Notes under the pieces: model-generated
Told to the model about the DNA's origin: nothing
What the model saw: the letters and a program-made list of their open reading frames with translations, nothing else
Databases searched by the model: none
Shown: piece after piece, positions 58,411 through 64,000 of the stretch
How positions within the stretch are numbered: position 1 is the stretch's first letter
Layout of the letters: every line of letters begins with the position of its first letter
Source: Serendipita indica DSM 11827
Lineage: Eukaryota > Basidiomycota > Agaricomycetes > Sebacinales > Serendipitaceae
Length of the DNA: 64,000 bases
Direction of reading: 5' to 3'
NCBI GenBank assembly: GCA_910890315.1
Contig: CAJVGD010000013.1
Location: 992,001 to 1,056,000, forward strand
Program-made: the position numbers and the translations under genes

Positions 58411-59600
58411 ATGCCGCGAATAGTGGCTCTACCAGTCGAATGCTGGGATCAAATCCTTCAACATGCCATCTACGTCCCACTCTTTTTCGACACAAATCCA
58501 TTAGAGAACTACCCGGCCAGTGTGTACTATCGATACCACGACCAGGGTCCGTATTGGGAGTCGGAACGGACGCGAAACGCGCTACGACGCGTCTGTTCGT
58601 GCTGGAATCAAATTCTAAAGCGTTTTGATCATCGATACGTCGAAATTGCTCATGTAGCTTCTGGAGGAGCTCCTCCTGACGCATTGCGGAGGGCGATACG
58701 TATCAATGCGACTACTTGCGAATGCAAAATCTGCATAGAGGCCCTGCCATCGCATTTGAGCCTCTCTGTGTGGCAGCATGAGCTGGTCCTAGCGGCGGAC
58801 AACGCAGGCGAAGGTGCTTGGAAGATGCAAATCCTCGATTATGAGCGTATGCCTTATCATGGCGCCGCTATTCTCGGGCGACCACTTCGCTTCCACAATC
58901 TCAAGGTCATCATGGGGTACGACGTTCCATTGGCCAGTCTCAACTTTGCTCGTATCAAATATAGCATTAAGCCTCCGATGCTTACTTCAATCGACGCGAC
59001 AACTTTCGAGTGGGATGGACCAGCAGACTACCTGCAGAATACCTCTTTTCCGTACATCCGGCACCTGAGCATACACACAGTCACAAACACTCGCTCCTTC
59101 CTCGAGTGGCTCAAGACGACAGATGGCCGCCTCGTCAGTCTCTTCTTGGGAGGTGAAGTGATTAGTGATAACTTTCTCGCAGAGCTCTGGGAACTGTGTC
59201 CTCGCGTGCGGCATTTGCGACTTCCGTGCGGTGTCAAATGGTTGCCGTTGCCGCAAGGTCGGACGCTCGACCTAGTTCAGCTATCTGCTCGGCCTCCACA
59301 CTTGCGGGAGCTTCCCCGGCATCAATGTGCCCTATTTGTGGTGACATTCACACGGCTGAAGCTTTCCAATTTCGTGACTGCCTCTCGCGATTTGGATTGG
59401 CGCAAGTCAGGACCATTGTTATTTTGGACGATTGGGTGACCGGCCCTTCCCGGGGGAGGCGGACGGAAGCCGCACTCTGCATTAAACTCCAGGCTGCGTC
59501 TTTGGGGATAACCGTCGTTGATAAAATGGGATATACCTTTGAAGAATTTGTAGTATCAGCGCTTGAGCAGGGTCGAAGGCACCTTTGCAGTGCCGTTTAG
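58411..59600 (+). CDS. F-box-like protein, first of a tandem pair (frame break)
   Basis: The start MPRIVALPVECWDQILQHAI, with LPVECWDQIL, resembles an F-box helix of basidiomycete F-box-like proteins. It and the next gene align over their whole length: shared PLFFDTNPLENY, YWESER and RRVCS. The frame from 58411 stops at 59439, but residues aligning to the end of the neighbour (ICGDIHTAEAFQFRDCLSRF to VVSALEQGRRHLCSAV) lie in another frame up to TAG 59600. The switch is near 59270. A 50-nt intron (59231-59280, GTGTCA to TTCAG) would restore frame but would delete residues that align with the neighbour, so a one-base deletion is more likely: damaged gene or sequence error. No introns elsewhere. 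Probable substrate adaptor; target unknown. Confidence 0.6.
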
Positions 59601-59760
59601 GCAATATATAGCAGATGGGTCGGGTTCAACCCCTGGTCACGAGAGGGTAATCGTTAGCCTCGCTTGTATAATAAAGATTCTGTTTTCAATTAAACCTCGT
59701 TGGGGTGTCCTGCGGAAGACGGTGGAACAACCAAAGATTGGAGCTGAATGCCACACTCAG

Positions 59761-61044
59761 ATGCCGAGGACTTCGCACCTACCGGTTGAATGCTGGCACC
59801 AAATCTTGGAAGATGCCATCTTCGTCCCACTATTCTTCGATACAAATCCATTGGAGAACTATTCAATCACCATAATCCGGCGCTATCGTGACGAGACACC
59901 ATACTGGGAGTCGGAACGCGTGCGAAACATTCTGAGACGCGTTTGCTCGTCATGGAACATATTTCTAAAGCAATATGATCAGCGATATGTTCAGCTCGGA
60001 CACGTCCTGCTTGGAAACGCCCCTCCAGAAGCCCTTTCAAAGGCTCTTCGGATCACGGCGAGAGCGTGCATGTGCAAACTATGCATTAAAGCAGGCGGTT
60101 CATATTCATACGTTCAGAATGAACCACTCTGGTGGAGGAAAATCGCCGCTGCCGACCTCGCAGTTCAAATGAACGGACAGACGTCGTGGAGAGTACAGAT
60201 ACTGGATATAATGAATCGTTCGTTTGTCGAGCCAATTGTTCGGAAACCATTCCGGCTCGCAAACGTCGAGGTTGTCCTCAACTATGAGGCCCATCTTCTA
60301 AATGGCGATCACTTTGGCGTTATGAGACCTCTCTTTGTCGAGTCTGTCTGGAACGGCATCTCCGAGAGTGTGGCAAATGCCAGTTTGAGACATATGACGA
60401 GTCTGCACTTGTCCACGCCAGACATGTCTCTATTCAAAACGGTCTCTTTCCCCAATTTGCGGCATGCGAGCTTCTGGACCGGTCCTCTGCTGACAGGACC
60501 CGAGTGTGACTCCATGGTCGAATGGATCAAGCTCACAGGCCACAAGCTTGTTACCTTTTTTTGGATGGGTGAAGTAGCGGAGAATGATAGACTCATGCGG
60601 ACGATTCTACGGCTATGTCCACGGCTCGAGCACGTTCAATTCCCACGCGGGACCATATGGGAACACCCTTCTCAACCCCATCAACTGAAATATCTCCGAC
60701 TCGACTGCGAGTATGCCGAAGTGGAGAATTGTCCACCATGCTCGATGTGTACATACCCACACTCGCCGGATATCATTCAGTTTCAATATATCGTTTCACG
60801 ACTTGCAAAGGCACAAATACCAACCCTCAGCTTACCCGAGGAATGGAGAACCTTGCTCGATCAAAAGCCACCATTTGGTATGGGTATAGAGGCGGCTGTA
60901 TGCTTCAAGTCATGTGCAGAGTCTCATGGTCTAACCGTGTTGGACACATTGGGGTTTACTCTTGAACAGGCTGTCGTTTCTCAACTTGAGAGATACCTAC
61001 GAGGCGATGGCTCGGGGTCTCACTTCCCGTGGATTGAATTTTGA
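59761..61044 (+). CDS. F-box-like protein, second of a tandem pair
   Basis: This intronless gene starts MPRTSHLPVECWHQILEDAI at 59761 and runs without a break for 427 codons to TGA 61042-61044. The F-box-like helix is followed by PLFFDTNPLENYSITIIRRY, YWESERVRNILRRVCSSWN and a central part with spaced Leu (SLHLSTPDMSLFKTVSFPNL). A conserved Cys pair lies in the late part (ENCPPCSMCTYP). It ends SHFPWIEF. It shares the full-length arrangement with the gene 160 bp upstream, so the pair arose by tandem duplication; identity is moderate, so the duplication is not recent. F-box membership is inferred from the first helix, and no partner can be named. Confidence 0.75.
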   Translation: MPRTSHLPVECWHQILEDAIFVPLFFDTNPLENYSITIIRRYRDETPYWESERVRNILRRVCSSWNIFLKQYDQRYVQLGHVLLGNAPPEALSKALRITARACMCKLCIKAGGSYSYVQNEPLWWRKIAAADLAVQMNGQTSWRVQILDIMNRSFVEPIVRKPFRLANVEVVLNYEAHLLNGDHFGVMRPLFVESVWNGISESVANASLRHMTSLHLSTPDMSLFKTVSFPNLRHASFWTGPLLTGPECDSMVEWIKLTGHKLVTFFWMGEVAENDRLMRTILRLCPRLEHVQFPRGTIWEHPSQPHQLKYLRLDCEYAEVENCPPCSMCTYPHSPDIIQFQYIVSRLAKAQIPTLSLPEEWRTLLDQKPPFGMGIEAAVCFKSCAESHGLTVLDTLGFTLEQAVVSQLERYLRGDGSGSHFPWIEF

Positions 61045-61464
61045 GCAGTTTTGTATCAGAGCTTGGACATGAATTCTGAGATGTGGTCGGCTACTCAATA
61101 CTCATCAACCAACACCGTATTAAACCCGAGCCTCTACTCCCATGTCACATAGTCGGCGCCCTGATTTGAGACGAATCGCCCATACTGATACAGCGCGCGA
61201 GCATCTCGGTTCCGATCTTGCTAGCACGAGAAATGGGTACTGTAAATGAATTATTAGGGATGGTTGGACCTCCTCCATCTCGTGATCGACCGAGGAACAC
61301 GCTGTCCATGGTCATGCCTGTACACGTTGAATAAAGAGTCTGACGCGAGTGGGAATGGGCGCCCGCACCCAGTCTTTTCGCTTATGTGAACCGATTTACT
61401 TGACGATTGGTCGTGTGAAGCTCATCTGTACGAGTACGCGTCGACCGCGTGATACACGTAGAGG
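61045..61464. other. Intergenic region, 3' of the F-box-like pair
   Basis: I see no gene or motif that I can support in this stretch. Confidence 0.35.
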
Positions 61465-62083
61465 TTGGAGATTACGTGCAAGACTAATCTCTATTACGCC
61501 ACGTATGAATGCTGGCCATCAGCCGGGGTGAAGAAATCGATCTTGTTTCCCTTTCAGATCAAGGGATCACGCGGGGGCGTCTCAGAAGTCTGCACTATTC
61601 AACTTGCCGCGATTAGACGGGCGCATGGACATCTCGTACTGACGTCAGGTGTCACGCCTTTTGGTCGAATTCTGACAGATTCCGAGATTGTCCATACTGG
61701 CGATCCTCATTCGCGCGGGAATCTGCGACGCGCACATGGAAGCCACTACCACTTTTGGGAAAATGTCCAAGCTAATGCCCATGAAGAGTTTGTTAGTTTC
61801 ACATATTCTTGTTTAGTTGACATTTTCGTCGTGTCCTCTTGGGGATGCCAGGCTGCAACGAGGAAGATGCGAGGCTGCAAGGATCGCGTTCCAACTACAA
61901 AGACTCGGGGTAGAGCCATATTACGATCACACAAGGTAGAATCGAGTACCTTGCGATGCTCGCAGGGATGCCAGAGACGGACTTGTTCTGGCCGCTCGAC
62001 TGGCCCGGCGGGGAAAAGGCCAGGCGGTTCAAGACTTTACATAGATGGCAGTTTGACATTACGGCGCCGGCAATAGTTCAGTA
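61465..62083 (+). pseudogene. Possible decayed gene, unrecognised
   Basis: Runs of coding-like sequence appear in different frames. An upstream run includes LTSGVTPFGRILTDSEIVHT and YHFWENVQANAHEEF. In another frame ARIAFQLQRLGVEPYYDHTR follows, and IEYLAMLAGMPETDLFWPLD with RRFKTLHRWQFDITAPAIVQ ends at a stop. A GTTAGT donor near 61791 could join the first two, but the third needs a one-base change near 61940. I do not recognise the family. It may be a broken orphan gene or a chance ORF; the clean amphipathic run at the end favours a real former protein. Confidence 0.25.
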
Positions 62084-64000
62084 AAAATCTGAAATGGTAA
62101 GCATTCGGGATAAGAGGCCTCTCTTTTCCGATAAGACTATGTTTCGTCTGGTTGACCGTGCATCCCGGGATGTAATGATCCGCGACCCTGCGTCGGCTAT
62201 CTAGATTCAACGGGCAGGGCTGATAGTTGTATAGTCTTTGTGCTATAGAATCTTTCTACTTGTTCGCCGTGCCTCCTGGTCCTCATGGACCTGTTTCGCC
62301 CGGGGGGCTGTCTGGAAAGCTGTTCGAGGGTGGACAGAAAGGGAAGGCCCAAGGGTATCCCTGTTGATACGCCTGAAATGGTTCGCAAGGTGGGATGTCA
62401 CACCAATAAATCTCTCGGATCTTCACGCCACGCTTAATGAGGAGAAGGATGGGCAATTGAAACGCGATGATTTGTGGGAACGCTCATAAAGTCTCACGCT
62501 GGTGCGCAAAGTGATACCTCTTGATAAGCGGTGGGTTTGTCGATCACATCGGTGGCATAACATGTTAGAGAGCTGCCCAAGGGAATGGGTCTCGTTAGTG
62601 CGACGCTCCGGCGTGGATGGAGCAGCCGGTTCAACGGACCCTGCTCAGTGCAACTATTTGAGTGAAACTGATTAGAAAATGTTCTTCGGATGAGACTGCC
62701 AAATGGACAAGGCAACGATTACTGGGTGGGAACTTCTCCGATCAGTGGCTTGAGCATAGATGTTGGACGGGTGTGATCGTCGATCAGATGGCGGGGGCGA
62801 AGTTATGTGACCAGACACGATGTGTGATATTATCAAGGTTACAAATGATCGCAGGCCGGGCATTCCACAAGTGAAACGATCGAGGGTCATTCTCAGAAGT
62901 TTATCGATTTAAATGCAAACACCAAACACACCCCCAAAAGCGTGGATTGCAGCGTGTGTGGGGCACCTCGTTCGATCGCACTCCGATCATCCAGTAGATA
63001 TTTAACCAGCACTCGTCGATGGATAGCTGCATTACTCTTTCTCTTCCCTCTCTCTCTCGTTCCGGGGCGTGCAATCGCCTTGTTGCCCCGTCCGTCTGGC
63101 ATCTGACCGGCTCCGTTGTCTCTTGTCTTCCCCTTTAGGCAGAAACAGCGGCGGCGCACGGAGACTGTTTCTTTCCACACTAACGCGTCTGGTGCGAATT
63201 GTTGCTATCATATAGCTCCTGCGTTGTTCTTGTACGTGCGTCTCATCATCCTCCTTCAAATGACAAGTCCTGTTTGGGCGTCGCCCCTTTCTTTTTCTTT
63301 TTTCCGTGTTCATCTAAGGATATAAAACATCGCTGGTCGTTTCCCTTCCTTTTTTTTTACCTCCTCGACTGCCTCCCCTTCCTCGGGCCGTGTCCGTGTC
63401 CTGACGTCTTGCCTCTGCTCAGCCTTGGGGTCGTGGATCTCCCTTGGATCGTCCGTCACCTGAGCCCCCGTCGGCATCGCAGTTTATAGGCAGTCCCACT
63501 CGTCACTTAGCCGTTTGCCCCGCCTTCAACGCCGCCTACGTCTCGCCTCTGAGAGAGATAGGCCAGTCCGCTAACCCCCAAAGTTCGATCGATTCGACTG
63601 TCTTTGCCGACTGAAGCGATTGGCCTTGAAATTTTGACGTGTCGTAACGGCACTTCATTACCCGTTTCAAGCTCCGCTTGTTCGGCCCCCGAGATCCATT
63701 TTGCAAGGCCCCTGCGCGTGACTGGTGTTATTCTGGCAAGCTCCGCGAGAGGAAACTTCCGTTGTCGTTGTCATTTCCGAGGCCCTTTCCAGTGATCGCG
63801 AATTAGGCAGCCTGCCCGCGTCGCTAGAAACGTCTACCGAGATCGAAAAGGCTTCTAGATAAAACCCTTGTCAATCAGCCGCAACTTGTACCGTTTGCAC
63901 CCCTCGCTCGTCCTGACAGACTCTTCCCCAGTCGTCTGCCTGTCCTGTGCGTTGCTGCCACTCGCACCTGGTCATGTTCTGATGCGCGCTTTCTCCCCTT
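62084..64000. other. Region without a recognised gene, right edge
   Basis: I find no convincing coding sequence. There is a short frame at 62286-62430 (MDLFRPGGCLESCSRVDRKG) with no family. From 63000 the plus strand turns C/T-rich and has a TATA box at 63321, which fits the promoter and leader of a gene beyond the edge. Confidence 0.35.
63321..63327 (+). promoter_or_regulatory. TATA-like box near the right edge
   Basis: TATAAAA at 63321-63327 is followed by a pyrimidine-rich stretch (CTTCCTTTTTTTTTACCTCC), a common arrangement in fungal promoters. The gene itself would lie beyond the window, because no start is clear in the remaining 670 bp. Confidence 0.4.

Noticed and set aside
59620-59645. 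B-box-like GGGTTCAACCCC between the F-box-like genes
   Set aside because: No matching A box, anticodon stem or acceptor stem; a small hairpin only.
1-64000. Mobile elements, viral relics or CRISPR arrays
   Set aside because: No terminal repeats, transposase, reverse transcriptase, integrase or capsid-like frames, and no spaced direct repeats, were seen on either strand.

Overview
The window looks like chromosomal DNA of a filamentous basidiomycete, probably Agaricomycotina. Genes are packed on both strands and most are cut by many 45-65 nt GT-AG introns. The gene set combines a velvet regulator, a plant-cell-wall mannanase with a fungal CBM1 module and an LtrA-type membrane protein with ordinary eukaryotic housekeeping genes. 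Genus-level placement is not possible from the sequence alone. I see no transposon, retroelement, viral relic, rRNA gene, convincing tRNA gene or CRISPR array.

Layout. 1-5 kb: the start of a secreted protein running off the left edge, then a large ArAE/DUF2421 (Bre4-like) membrane protein. 5-12 kb, plus strand: a mitochondrial multi-RRM protein, a WRAP53/TCAB1 homologue and an LtrA-domain membrane protein. 12.3-18.8 kb, minus strand: a family X DNA polymerase (lambda type) and a VosA-like velvet regulator with a long upstream region. 20-24.5 kb, plus strand: an orphan single-pass membrane protein and an F-box/WD40/UIM protein like yeast Ufo1. 26.5-35.7 kb: D-arabinono-1,4-lactone oxidase, an HSP70-12A-like ATPase, a UQCC2/Cbp6-like factor and a peroxisomal AMP-forming synthetase. 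35.8-39.2 kb: the RNA polymerase I/III subunit AC40, the LCL3 nuclease and Arp2/3 subunit 5. 39.3-44.5 kb: an orphan serine-rich protein, a twin CX9C complex I assembly factor and a CBM35-GH26-CBM1 mannanase. 44.7-53 kb: an F-box-like gene directly behind the TFIIIC subunit TFC3. 53.9-57.5 kb: a UBE2S-type E2, eEF1B-alpha and a cysteine-rich GPI-type surface protein. 58.4-61 kb: a tandem pair of related F-box-like genes. The last 3 kb hold only a doubtful coding remnant and a TATA-like site.

Functional themes. Several genes belong to the Pol III and nuclear RNA machinery (TFC3, AC40, WRAP53). Four code for ubiquitin-system proteins or likely adaptors (Ufo1-like, F-box-like genes, UBE2S). Two or three code for small mitochondrial factors (NDUFAF8-like, UQCC2-like, RRM protein). 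Many neighbours are divergently paired across very short intergenic gaps (67 bp for LCL3/ARPC5, 139 bp for the synthetase/AC40). No single new multi-gene system stands out. The most unusual points are a lactone oxidase lacking the flavin-linking His, a fungal UBE2S with an APC/C-type tail, the Ufo1-like architecture, the tandem F-box-like pair with a frame break, and an E-box-less set of compact bidirectional promoters.
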